NCBI GenBank assembly: GCA_964017185.1
Contig: OZ024875.1
Location: 24,375,456 to 24,439,455, forward strand
Origin: Rugalucina vietnamica
Taxonomy: Eukaryota > Mollusca > Bivalvia > Lucinida > Lucinidae
Direction: 5' to 3'
DNA length: 64,000 nucleotides
The translations under genes and the position numbers were made by a program. The notes beneath the pieces were generated by a model. It was not told the DNA's origin, made no database searches, and saw only the letters and a list, made by a program, of their open reading frames with translations. Below are positions 1 to 10,359 of the stretch, in pieces (the first letter of the stretch is position 1; the number at the start of each line of letters is the position of its first letter).

Positions 1-1205
1 ATAGTATAAATTTTATTCATTTTTTTATTTCAAGTCAGTATTAAACTACTCTATCCCGGAATATACATGCAACGTGTCCCATATTAAAAAGTGACAATAT
101 CAGGTATTATAACTGACTCGTCACAGGTAATGACAGGTACGCCGAGGTTTTCGTCAAATCTACGGAAAAGTCCGAACACAAACGAAACCAAATAATTTTT
201 GAACATTTTTTGTTCTTAGGCATAAAGACTAATTTCTATTTATGTCACACTTATGAAAATTATAACAGATTACAACACTAAGTGTATCATGTACTAGAAC
301 AATTAAACAGGCATGCTTTGTCATCTTTAAAAGTAGAAATTAAACATTGTACGGTGTTATATACGTTACTTTTAACTCGAAGGAAGATCACATATTGCTT
401 CGAGCTTTTAACAACTATATCGCATAAATAGAGGTTTGGGATCAAAGACGTTTTTATGGCGTAATTCTTTCTTCGTATTCCACAAACGCTAGGTACTTTC
501 TTACTGACAGATAGTTCTATTGGCTATTACACAAAATTAAATGATCAAATTTCTCTTTGTTCAAAATTATACGTTTTCTATGAGTGCTGTCGTAATCTGT
601 ATCATTTGAAAACAGTTGTTTCAACAAAAATATCAAAATGAATACATGGTTTTGTAAATTGATAAGTTCCATTTTACACAATATATGATAAATACACGTT
701 AAGTTTGCTAAAATAAGCAGCCTGTGACTCGCCGGTATGCTCGTGGTAACCTATGTAACACATAAATGTTACAAATAAGGGTGAATTTCATTTAAGTGAT
801 TATAAATGAATAATTATGTAGACGCATTTTAAACTCTTCTCGGGTAAATGACTTAGATCATGTAACACTGAAAAAATATTCAATGCGGACAGTCTTTTAG
901 TACTCACAGTACAACGAAAACATTAAAATAATTACATACAGTGTGAATGACGAACTTGCAACATGGAAATGCTAATTAAATGAGCCGGGTCATGTGAAAA
1001 CAAGATTCAGTATATTCGAAAACAAAGATGCAAGTACTGCAAAGTTGATCAACGCCTTTGTGTCCTCTACACATATATTTTAATCCTTCTTCTAAATCAG
1101 AAATTTCATGCGTCTAATCTTTTGTGACTAAGTAGACCGTATAGTGGCGGAAGAGAGGTTTTCTTGCCCCACGGCTCAAATGAAAGTGGATTCAAATAAT
1201 TAACT
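1..1205. other. AT-rich stretch without recognisable gene
   Basis: No convincing coding frame, RNA gene or complete element is visible. Positions about 718-770 hold an isolated partial copy of the 87-bp tandem unit found just downstream, so part of this stretch is probably old repeat. It is best treated as intergenic or intronic DNA. Confidence 0.5.
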
Positions 1206-1480
1206 GCAAAGCTTTTTCGCATAGGAAACAGTAAGGTTTTTGGGGTATGGTGATTCACTGGTGACTTGCCTGTATGCTAATGGTAACGTATGTAACGCCT
1301 TTTTCGCATATGAAATAGTAAGGTATTTTGAGTAAGGGGATCCACTGGTGACTTGCCAGTATGATCATGGTAACGTATGTAACGCCTTTATCGTATATGA
1401 CACAGTAAGGTATTTTGAGTATGGTGATAAACTGGCGTTTTGCCTATATGCTCATGGTAACATATGTTAGGAAACAGTAA
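1206..1480. repeat. Tandem repeat, 87-bp unit, about three copies
   Basis: Units begin near 1235, 1322 and 1409, an exact spacing of 87 bp. Each has a GTAAGGT start, an ACTGGTGACTTGCC-type middle, a TATGCTNATGGTAAC block and a GTATGTAACGCC end. The third unit is truncated and runs into short GGTTAGGAAACAG repeats. No function is suggested. Confidence 0.8.
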
Positions 1481-1540
1481 GGTTTCCTAACATCGGTTAA
1501 GTAAGTACATCCTAACATCGGTTAGGAAACAGTAAATTAT

Positions 1541-2054
1541 TTTATACTTAGCAGTGAAATTAATGTATATCAAAAATGGATAAAAGTGATATTTTCACTG
1601 CAGAATTGATATTGATATTTTCACTAGTGATTGATATCAGCCGATATTTTCACTGTAGAGATTGGATTACTTCTGACGTTTCTATTCACTTGACGTCATT
1701 TCAGAAATTCAAATGCCTATAACTCCGTTATTTACGAGCGAAAACATAAAGTGTGGGTATTCATTTTCTTAGTTAGAACGTTAGGAACAATGTGGTACCA
1801 AAATTATTTGTGTTTTCAAAAATTTTTGGTTTTTGCATTTTCACCGCCTACTTTGTTAATAGGAAAATGCCCGTGTATTGTATAAAATAAAAAGAAAATT
1901 TACTTTTTATCGGCAAATACCAAATATATTTCATCTCGTGTCTTGAAAACATCTAAATTTTCACTCGTGCTACGCACTCGTGAAAATTTTGATGTTTTCG
2001 ACTCACTCGATGAAATATATTTGGTATTCACCTCAAAAAGGTAAATATCCTCTA
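1541..2054 (+). repeat. Fold-back repeat family FB1, copy 1, with terminal hairpin
   Basis: The same roughly 0.5-kb sequence recurs at 36264-36825 (same strand) and 55075-56250 (opposite strand). It starts near TTTATACTT and ends at TATCCTCTA. It has a zone of GATATC-type short repeats, a conserved middle ending in a CACCGCCT word, and a hairpin at about 1915-2030. The hairpin arms include the palindromic AAATATATTTCATC block around a loop rich in CACTCGTG and CGCACTCG. No coding capacity is seen, so this is probably a non-autonomous element. Confidence 0.8.
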
Positions 2055-2065
2055 TGTATTTTGAT

Positions 2066-2240
2066 TATGGTGACCCAGTGGTAAAGCGTTCCCTCCGGAT
2101 CAAAAGTTCGTTGGGCTCAATCTCAATGGCGCCGTTTTGTGTCCTTGAACAAGACACACGGTGTATCTTTCACAAATGTGCAAACTTTATGACTTAGAAA
2201 GACACAGACTCCGCATAGATCACATTGACATTCTCATCCA
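2066..2240 (+). mobile_element. Degenerate tRNA-derived SINE-like sequence
   Basis: A box-A-like TGACCCAGTGG lies at about 2071 and a degraded box-B-like GGGCTCAATC about 45 bases downstream. The following GTCCTTGAACAAGACAC block resembles the body of animal tRNA-SINEs. Both boxes deviate from consensus, so the copy is old and probably silent. It could also be chance similarity. Confidence 0.4.
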
Positions 2241-2270
2241 ACTGGATTCAAATTCGTGGACCCGTTTACT

Positions 2271-3038
2271 TTAAGCCCCGTTTACACATTCACGATTTTT
2301 GGCTACGGTGCCGCTACGATTCGCCACGATTTGTAAAATCATCGTGTACCGAGGTGCACCGTGGTCATTCGTAGTAGAACCGTGGTGAATCGTGGTGAAT
2401 CTTAATGAATCGTGATGATTCGGGAAACTCTACGGCAGCGCTACGGAAGTTTTAAACCGTTTAAAACATTCGTGGCGTACCGTGGCGAATCGTGGTGGTA
2501 AATGGACGTGGCCTAATTCGTAGCGCAACCGTAGCGGAATCGTGCTTATTCGTATTGACACCGTAGCTATATTCGTGGCTATTCGTGAGAGATCGTAGCC
2601 AGTCGTGGAGCTCCGTAGCGAAACCGTGAAATCTTTGACACCACGAACTCTCACGATTCACCACGAATTGTGTACGGTTGTCCTACGAATCATCCACGGT
2701 TTCGCTACGGAGCTCCACGATTGGCCACGACGGCTACCGCCGTGAATCGTACTAATACCGTATCGAACCGTACTAGCACCGTGAGCATTCGTTGTGCCAC
2801 CGTGGTTAATCCTCATTGACCGTAGCGTTGTCGTCATGAATCGTCATTGATTCGTAGAGACTCCTTACAGACACCGTAGTAATACCGTGGACATTCTTAC
2901 TAGAATCGTAGTGATACTGAATATTTCCACTTTTCGCCACGATTCACCACGATCCATCCCGATTTTTCTGACCATGAGAAACCGGGTTGAATCGTGGTGA
3001 ATCGTAGAGGAAACCGTGAATGTGTAAACGGGGCTTAA
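2271..3038. mobile_element. TTAA-flanked non-autonomous inverted-repeat element (760 bp)
   Basis: The element spans 2275-3034 and is flanked by TTAA on both sides (2271-2274 and 3035-3038). Its ends are perfect 20-bp inverted repeats beginning GCCCCGTTTACACATTCACG. TTAA duplications are the hallmark of the piggyBac superfamily, and the assignment to that superfamily is inferred. There is no transposase frame. The interior is a degenerate short-period array of words such as CGTAGC, GAATCGTGG and CCACGAT in both orientations, so it can fold extensively. Confidence 0.85.
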
Positions 3039-3412
3039 GATTATTTGGTATTCTTTACAGCTTGTGCGCGCCTTTCGGAACTATTTATTTGACGTTGCGG
3101 CAGTGTTTTGATAAATGCAGAGATGTATCCATTAAATCGGGTGAACGAGAAAGAGGAACATCGTCTAGCCCTGCTACACCAGATCTCAAGAGTTGCACAT
3201 CACATGTCAAGGGGTATGGTTCCATACTGGAACTCTGATAAAGCATGATATCATCCAGTACTTGCTATCGCTCTTTCGCTTGGACCAAGCCTTTACAAGG
3301 TATTGCTGTCCTTCATTGCACTCACTGACTGAGATTCCACTCAATAACATTCGCTACACGAGTAAAGCAATAAATTCCAAACTACCTTCGGTAAACAGAC
3401 GACCACGCTTTG

Positions 3413-3496
3413 TTAGATCATATTTGTAACAAATCATATATGTAACACCTGTTACATATATGATCACATATGTAACATGTGTTACATATATGACTC
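3413..3496 (+). repeat. ATATGTAACA palindromic repeat block, copy 1
   Basis: A run of near-palindromic words such as TCATATATGTAACA and TGTTACATATATGA. The first 36 bases recur exactly on the opposite strand at about 6095-6131, and a shorter related block lies at 4702-4735. It is a dispersed inverted repeat without coding potential. Confidence 0.7.
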
Positions 3497-3696
3497 GGAA
3501 ATCAAGCATAAATGTAACATATTTTGTGACGAATATGATCGATGCCGGTTTTTGAAGTGACATGAAATCACATATGTCAAAGGTCAATTTTGATTTAAAA
3601 ACAGTACAAAAATGCATATTTACATCTGAAACACATTTGTAGCAGGTTTTTAAGGCTATTCATGAATATAATGTCCGGTATCGTGGCTGCTTTCTG

Positions 3697-3697
<1 letters not shown>

Positions 3698-3792
<95 letters not shown>
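3698..3792. repeat. (TA)n microsatellite, about 95 bp
   Basis: Uninterrupted TA dinucleotides. Any open frame through it is an artefact. The length makes it prone to slippage and assembly error. Confidence 0.98.
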
Positions 3793-3795
<3 letters not shown>

Positions 3796-4641
3796 GGCCA
3801 CAACGTGAGAAAATGTACTTTCGGACAATTGGTGAGTATTTGATAATATTTACATTTTTCTAAAACCTCCTTAGATGAACCATTAGATGTTCATCTGTGT
3901 TCATACTTCCATGAACAACATTGTGTCACGCGATGTGACGTAATCCAAACTTGACGTCAAAAAACATGAATCTCGCCAATCTGATTGGACGTTGTAAACG
4001 TCGACGCCGTTCCGCTGTTTGAACACACACTGTGTGTAGATTCTCTGTTTGCTGGTAAATGTGACCGCCTTGTTGATTTTTCAACAAGCGATAGAGAGAA
4101 ATGAATGTAAATATAAGCAATGAGTTTAAATGAAATTCATTTCTTAAACAACGTTATATTTCTGGAGTATGTTAGTCTTTATTTGAACAGATTATTCAGG
4201 TTATTTTGTGAGTCTTGACCAATTTACTATATGAACCCTACAAACGTCATTTACCTGAAAAATGAAATCAAAGTTGCGTAATGCATTTCTGCGCGTTACT
4301 AGAACCTACAAAACTCGATGCATTTGCTTAAAACTGTTTAAGCACTGATCAAACCCCGTATTGTTACGGCAATATGTTGAAATTATTGTGTGTATTTTAT
4401 TGCGATGTGGTTGCTATGGTTACCTTTTAACGATAGATATAGGAAAAATATATAAAATGGGCTGAGACAAGGGCAGATAACTCCAAGTATTGAAATAAAT
4501 ATGTTTTAAAACTCATTCAGTTGAAAGATTACAATAACAGTGATATTTTTAAAACATTTATATTACATGATTTTTCCTCTTTTTGCAGCTTTCTACTAGT
4601 GATGACAGAATGTCCGAAGGTACATTTTGTCACGTTGAGGT

Positions 4642-4643
<2 letters not shown>
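3793..4643. other. No recognisable feature
   Basis: AT-rich DNA between two microsatellites. Short open frames lack recognisable protein similarity or codon regularity. No repeat family shared with the rest of the window was found here. Confidence 0.4.

Positions 4644-4702
<59 letters not shown>
4644..4702. repeat. (GT)n microsatellite, about 58 bp
   Basis: Perfect GT dinucleotide run, followed directly by an ACACATGTGTTACATATGTGATCA block related to the repeat at 3413. Short Val-Cys or Thr-His reading frames across it are translations of the repeat. Confidence 0.98.
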
Positions 4703-4703
<1 letters not shown>

Positions 4704-4812
4704 TTACACACATGTGTTACATATGTGATCATATATGACGTGCCCCAAGCGAGCACGAAACGCGCGCATCAAACGTTTGATGCGCGCGCAGGCGCGCCCA
4801 GGGCGTAAACCT

Positions 4813-5447
4813 GCAGTCACACAGTAGCGTATAAGTGAAACGCGCGCCGGCGTGTTAAAAAAGTTGCAAATTTCCACATACTACGCCAGACGCACGTCGG
4901 AGACACGTCCAAGGCGCGTTACGCGCGCGCTGGGTACGCTTGGTGTACGTCCGGCGCGCGTCGCTAAAAGTCGGCGCGCGTTTCGTACGCGTTAGGGCTA
5001 AATAATTTTTTTTAGAAGTTGGGCGTGTGTCGGGCGTGTGACCTACACGTTACAAGTATGTTCCACGCGAGTTACAGACGCGTTGAATACGTTTCGAACA
5101 CGCCCAGCACACGTTTCAAGCACGTCGTATACGCTACGTGCGCGTTTCGATTTTAACCGGATGCTGGTTTGAGCGATTGTGGAACGCGCCCGTAACGTGT
5201 GCCAAGCGTGCTTGGAGCGCGCATGAAACGCATACAGCGCATCGTAGCGCGTGCCTAGCGTGTCTGGGATGTACGACAAACGCACTCCAAAACCTTGAGA
5301 TTTTTTATACGTCCGGCACACGCCTCAGTGACGCGCTAATGTGTGACTGCTAATGCGAGTTAAAGGAACAAATTAATTTTTATACGTCCAATTGAGAGTT
5401 TCCATACGCCCGGAGCGCGTTTGGGTTATACGCTTAAGTGTGACTGC
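4813..5447. mobile_element. CpG-rich inverted-repeat element, about 635 bp
   Basis: The ends match in inverted orientation: GCAGTCACAC followed three bases later by AGCGTATAA at the left, and the complement of the same pattern at the right (ending GTGTGACTGC at 5447). An extra internal copy of the end lies at 5341-5350. The interior is packed with CGCGCG, ACGCG and CGTCCGGCGCGC words and stands out sharply from the AT-rich surroundings. No coding frame is credible. No clear target duplication was found, so the class of transposon is unknown. Confidence 0.65.
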
Positions 5448-5788
5448 TGTTTAAGACTGTTACACCCTGAACAACATGTGGCGCATAGTGAACGGAATCA
5501 CACCACAGTTACGGAATATATATGGCACCAAGACCCGGGATTTCCTGTCATCAAATGATGTTGAACGCCGACTAAGATAAGAAATATGTCTTATTATCTT
5601 TTATTCAACAATTGATCGACAGTCAGTACGAAGCGCAGATTGTATGATAGAATTATAGACTGTATGATGTGTGTTTTGCTGCAGATCAATTTTCTTGCTG
5701 TTTGGATGTTGCTGGACACACTCACGTTCGCGCTCGAGATGCACTGGTAGGCCTACCTTGGACAAAACATCATTATTCCACACGTCCC

Positions 5789-5849
<61 letters not shown>
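5789..5849. repeat. (CT)n microsatellite
   Basis: CT dinucleotide run of about 60 bp with one early interruption. Leu-Ser reading frames through it are artefacts. Confidence 0.98.
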
Positions 5850-5854
<5 letters not shown>

Positions 5855-6059
5855 TGATTCAAGTTGGAGTGAGTCTCGAGAGCGATTAGCTTAATGTGCT
5901 AACTATTGCTTTGCAATCGAGAATAAAATCAATAGTGTAAAGAATATAATAATGTTGCTATTGCTGTTAATTGTTTGAATACAAATAGACAACTAAACCT
6001 GTTACATATATGCTTCTCATGTCAACCCCCATTTCGGACAAACACATTTGTATTACACT

Positions 6060-6134
6060 TTATCTGTTACGAATGTGATCATGTACGTAACAAATGTGTT
6101 ACATATATGATTTGTTACAAATATGATCTAACAA
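6060..6134 (-). repeat. ATATGTAACA palindromic repeat block, inverted copy
   Basis: The opposite-strand counterpart of the block at 3413-3496. Thirty-six bases ending at about 6131 are the exact complement of the start of that block. Sequences outside the blocks do not match well, so this is a short dispersed repeat. Confidence 0.7.
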
Positions 6135-6362
6135 CGCTTCCCGCAGCACTTACAAAGTTGTACGAAATGCCATTTGCCGTTTTAATTCCTACGAACGACA
6201 ATCTGGTTCAAGTGTAAAATAGTGTTCGTCACTGGCTCTTTTTGCCAGAAGCGCTTCATAAATAAAACATGATCTGATCTCTGATCCAGGGGGTGGGGGT
6301 GGGGATACTCACATATAAAATGGATAAGTATGTGCCACCCTAGGTTAAAAAGAAGGGGAATT

Positions 6363-6600
6363 ACAGAGCTGATCAAACTTAAAATTTGCGTGCTTTCAGA
6401 GCTGATTGATTTGTAAAGTTGTGCCTTTAGAGCTGATAGAACTGTAAAAGTTGTGCCTTAAGAGCTGATATAACTGTAAAACGTGTTGTTTTTAGAGCTG
6501 ATGGAACTGGTAAAAATGGATACATACAGAAAAAGTGCACGCTTTTGGAGCTGTTTGAACTGAAAAAGTAGATGCTTTCAGAGCTAAAATACTCAAAATA
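6363..6600 (+). repeat. Degenerate AGAGCTGAT tandem repeat
   Basis: Six or seven imperfect units of roughly 33-40 bp, each beginning AGAGCTGAT followed by an AACTGTAAAA-like block and GTGCCTT. Spacing is irregular and divergence is high. No function is evident. Confidence 0.75.
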
Positions 6601-7450
6601 CTGCGGCTTCTGGGATTCTGTGGTTTGGGTGTGAGCGCTTAAAATTCAATGGCATAACCAGATTACACTTTTGGGTAGTTTATATATCAAATATGAGTTC
6701 TCCATTAGTACCAAATCATAATATTGGACAACGATAAGCATTTCACCTGCATTAAAATAATTAAAACTGATTTTTAAGTTTTAAATGTTTATGTGTTACA
6801 TACGTTACCATCTTTACGAATCGAAAGTATACAATTATGACAAAGCAGTGAGCTTTCAACTTAAAGAATACACATTTGTTATTTATAGCAAGATTTTTTT
6901 ATTTTAAACTGGGCTGTTCATAATTGAATATGAACGCTTTACTCTTTTATAATCTTAAGTGTGTTACTTTGGAAAATCTGTAATAACTTTCGACTAAGGA
7001 ATGATATGGTAAAAATCTTTCTTTATCGGAAAGGAAATTGATCTGTCTTTAAGACCAGAGTATCAAAAGTAAAAAAGCGCAAGGAGATGTATATTAAAAC
7101 AGCTTGTAATTAACCTGTGTATAGGATGTTTTGGAACTGTAACGTAGGTACCACTATCGGTGCATAATAATGATTAACAAACATCAATATATGTGCCAAT
7201 AACTTCCTCTCATCTCAAGATATTACTTTATTAAGTTTGGAATTTAGGTTAGAGATTCATAGTGTATTTTACAAACTTAGAGTATATTTCTGTTTTGAAT
7301 AGGTAACATACGTAACGGTTTCTGGAGGTCAAATCACAAGGCGACAACGTACCTAGGAATTCTAAATAGTAATCAAAGAAGCCGTCCATAGCATCAAACC
7401 TAGTATGTGGAGGGTGTTGTGCGAAACGAAAAATTTCCCTACCCAACGTC
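6601..7450. other. No recognisable feature
   Basis: AT-rich DNA with isolated GTTACATACG-type words. No coding frame, RNA gene or element boundary was identified. Confidence 0.4.
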
Positions 7451-7454
7451 TCGT

Positions 7455-7588
7455 CTATTAAGGCCCAGATGCCAAGTTACGTTGAAATCGGTCCAGCGGT
7501 TCCGGAAAAGAAGATTTTTGAAAGCTTTTTTACCATATATGGGCGTGGCGGCCATATTGGCCATGTGACCTCGATTATTCATAAACAT
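7455..7588 (+). repeat. Fragment of the GCTCACCTGAG repeat family
   Basis: It contains the family's conserved stretch: AAATCGGTCCAGCGGTTCC, an AGAAGATTTTTGA block, then ATATGGGCGTGGCGGCCAT. The same blocks repeat four times in the element at 56622-58634. This fragment abuts the LINE endonuclease piece that starts at about 7589. Confidence 0.7.
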
Positions 7589-7775
7589 GTTGTAATTGGC
7601 GCTGTTTATGTCCCGCCGTCAATTTCTAGATTTTGTACTGAAGATGAATTAGATATGTTTGAAGTTGAAATTTGTAATACTAGTAAATTTTACCCGTCTC
7701 GACGTAGCAGTAAGATGATTGCGGCGATGAAGACAAATAAAACAAAAACATGACCAACAGAAAAAAAAAACACAT

Positions 7776-9003
7776 AAATTTGACCTTTGACCTCGATGAC
7801 CTTTGACCCAATTGGACCCATAAATCTTAATCAGGGATCAACCTGTACAGTATACACTCACCAATTTCATGCAAATCGGACCAAGGACTGCCGAGATACA
7901 GAAATTTGACCTTTGACCTCGATGACCTTGACCTTAAAAAAAATGAACCCATCGAGCTAATATCCGGGGCCGCCCTCAACCTTCCAACCAAGTTTGGTGA
8001 AGATCGGCCCAAGGACCTGGGAGAAGTAGGGGAACAAACAGAAAAAACATAAATTTGACCTTTGACCTCGATACTCGATGACCTTTGACCCAATTGGACC
8101 CATAAATCTAAATCAGGGATCAACCTGTATACACTCACCAAGTTTCATGCAAATCAGACCAAGGACTGCCGAGATACAGAAAATTGACCTTTGACCTCGA
8201 TGATCTTGACCTTTAAAAAATAAACCCCTCGAGCTAATATCCGCAGGGCCGCCCTCAACCTTCCCACCAACTTTGGTGAAGATCGGTCCAAGGACCTGTG
8301 AGAAGTAGGGGAACAAACAAAAAAAAAAAAACGACATAAATTTGACCTTTGACCTCGATGACCTTGACCTTTCAAAAAATGAAGGAACTGGGAGAAATAG
8401 GGGAACAAACAGAAAAAACACATAAATTTGACCTTTGACCTCGATGACCTTGACCTTTCAAAAAATGAACCCCTCAAGCTAATATTCGGGGCCGCCCTCC
8501 ACCTTCCCTCCAAGTTTGGTGAAGATCGGCCCAAGGACCTTAAAGGAAACACGAAAAAAACATAAATTTGACCTTTGACCTCGATACTCGATGACCTTTG
8601 ACCCAATTGGACCCATAAATCTTAATCAGGGATCAACCTGTATACACTCACCAAGTTTCATGCAAATCGGACCAAGGATCACTGCCGAGATACAGAAATT
8701 TGACCTTTGACCTCGATGGCCTTGACCTTTAAAAAATGAACCCCTCGAGCTAATATACGGGGCCGCCCTCAACCTTCCCACTAAGTTTGGTGAAGATCGG
8801 CCCAAGGACCTGGGAGAAGTAGGGGAACAAACAGAATAAAAACCCATAAATTTGACCTTTGACCTCGATGACCTTGACCTTTCAAAAAATGAACCCCTCA
8901 AGCTAATATCCGGGGCCGCCCTCCACCTTCCCTCCAAGTTTGGTGAAGATCGGTCCAAGGACCTGGGAGGAGTAGGGGAACAAACAAACAAACAAACAGA
9001 CAA
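7776..9003 (+). repeat. Higher-order tandem array of TGACCTTTGACC units
   Basis: Nine units of two related types alternate. Type B is about 125-130 bp and ends with AAATCGGACCAAGGACTGCC. Type A is about 150 bp and ends with AAGATCGGCCCAAGGACCTG and a purine-rich GGGGAACAAACAG tail. The order is B-A-B-A-A(short)-A-B-A-A. Every unit starts with TTTGACCTTTGACCTCGAT. Minus-strand open frames across it (for example 8154-8606) are repeat translations. The array ends in (CAAA)n at 8981-9005. Confidence 0.85.
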
Positions 9004-9332
9004 ACGTTGCTCAAATTATAGTACGATGTGTATCCAATATAAATATGTACTATTAACCGGCGATTTCAACGCTAGGACGTGGACCAAAGATGACTTTACC
9101 ACTGCTGATGATTTTCTAGCAGATCATTTTGACTTTGATGATACTATCAGAACTTTTTTCAATGCTTCATCAGTTCTTTTAGATAACAATATGAATTTGA
9201 GACGGATATCACATGATACTGTTTGTAATAACGAGGGTAATGCCTTATTAGAGATATGTAAAAGTAACAATTTGTGTATTTTAAATGGTAGATGCGGTAA
9301 AGATAAAAACCTAGGCTCATTCACATTTAAAC

Positions 9333-10073
9333 CAAAAAACATCTTTAAAAAAGATAATTGTCGAAGATTAATATCTGTTCTGCAATAGGGTACAGGATGC
9401 ATGATGTACATTTTATTTATGTTTTATTCTAAAATATAAATTGTTGACAGTGCATAGAAGCTCAGTGATGTAGTAGTGATACCTAAGCACAAGATGTATA
9501 GTTTTGGGACTGAAATCCATCTTTGACGCACAAAAGACTAGTTTGCTCTGTTGTTGAAATGACATCACTACCTTAGCCTGACAGCTAAACGCTCAGTGAA
9601 AAAAACTGTACCTATTCGTTTTAACATTGACAGTTTTAATGCATATATACCTACCCCAAAATTCCTGGATATCAATCTGATGCAAAAAAAAATGTAGTAA
9701 AAATATCGTTATTGTGCGGTGAGCCGTTACTGGCGGAAACAACTCGTTCTGTGAAGCAGAGGTTTTGATCCGAACACGCCTATATTCAATGGAGAAAATC
9801 CGAACGCATCTTATCTACGATGGCCTGCATGGATCATAAAATTTCAAAATCCACAGATTTTTTTATTTTAATTTTTCTTTGCAAAAGCTTTTTTCACACA
9901 AAAAGCGATTAAAATGTATAACAATAAGGATCAATGATGACTTGTATAGTAAAAAAACGTCATCTTAAAGTACTTTTTAAAGAGATGCAGTTTGTTGCCT
10001 TTTTCATCTTCCATATGGAAAAAACCCGGATGCAGGTCAAAAATGATCTGAGATGTCTTCGACAAAAAACATC
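9333..10073. mobile_element. 719-bp insertion flanked by an 11-bp target duplication
   Basis: CAAAAAACATC occurs at 9333-9343 and again at 10063-10073, exactly at the two sides of a break in the LINE endonuclease frame. The inserted DNA (9344-10062) has no recognisable protein and no obvious inverted-repeat ends. The 11-bp duplication suits a retroposed sequence or a DNA element with long duplications. The LINE frame resumes immediately after the second copy. Confidence 0.75.
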
Positions 10074-10359
10074 AGTAATTGATTACTCTATCACTACTGT
10101 AGATACATTTAAATTCATTGACGACTTTGAAGTAACCAAGTTAGACTCCCACTCACTTCTGCGATCGACATTGAAATTTCAAAACATAAAAAGAACACCA
10201 CAAACACCATCACAAAACACAACAAATAAAAATCAACCAAAATGGAAAGAAACTAAAAAAACAGAATTTATATCAAATTTAGACGATGACAAAATTTCCC
10301 TTATGCAAACCCAGCTGCAACAACAAGCTCAAATAAATATAGCCGAAATGAATAAGGTG

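Larger units (their letters stand above)
7589..10355 (+). pseudogene. Broken LINE endonuclease (LINE C), in three pieces
   Basis: Three segments read as consecutive parts of an APE-type LINE endonuclease. The first (about 7589-7692) reads VIGAVYVPPS. The second (about 9043-9343) reads LLTGDFNARTWTKDD, where the Asp-Asn of GDFN is the family's catalytic signature, and ends LGSFTFK. The third (about 10064-10345) reads SVIDYSITTVD and then a Trp-Lys-rich stretch typical of the endonuclease-RT linker. The pieces are separated by a tandem array (7776-9003) and an insertion with an 11-bp target duplication (9344-10062). No RT follows, because another LINE begins at about 10360. It is non-functional. 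The family is probably CR1/L2/Jockey-like, but I cannot place it firmly. Confidence 0.75.

Noticed and set aside
4521..5889. Open frames through GT, CT and TA microsatellites
   Set aside because: They are translations of simple repeats (Val-Cys, Leu-Ser, Thr-His runs) without start context, domain or homology.
7827..9003. Several minus-strand frames of 100-150 residues with repeated Arg-Ser-Ser blocks
   Set aside because: They follow the tandem unit of the DR1 array and repeat with it; they are non-coding repeat.
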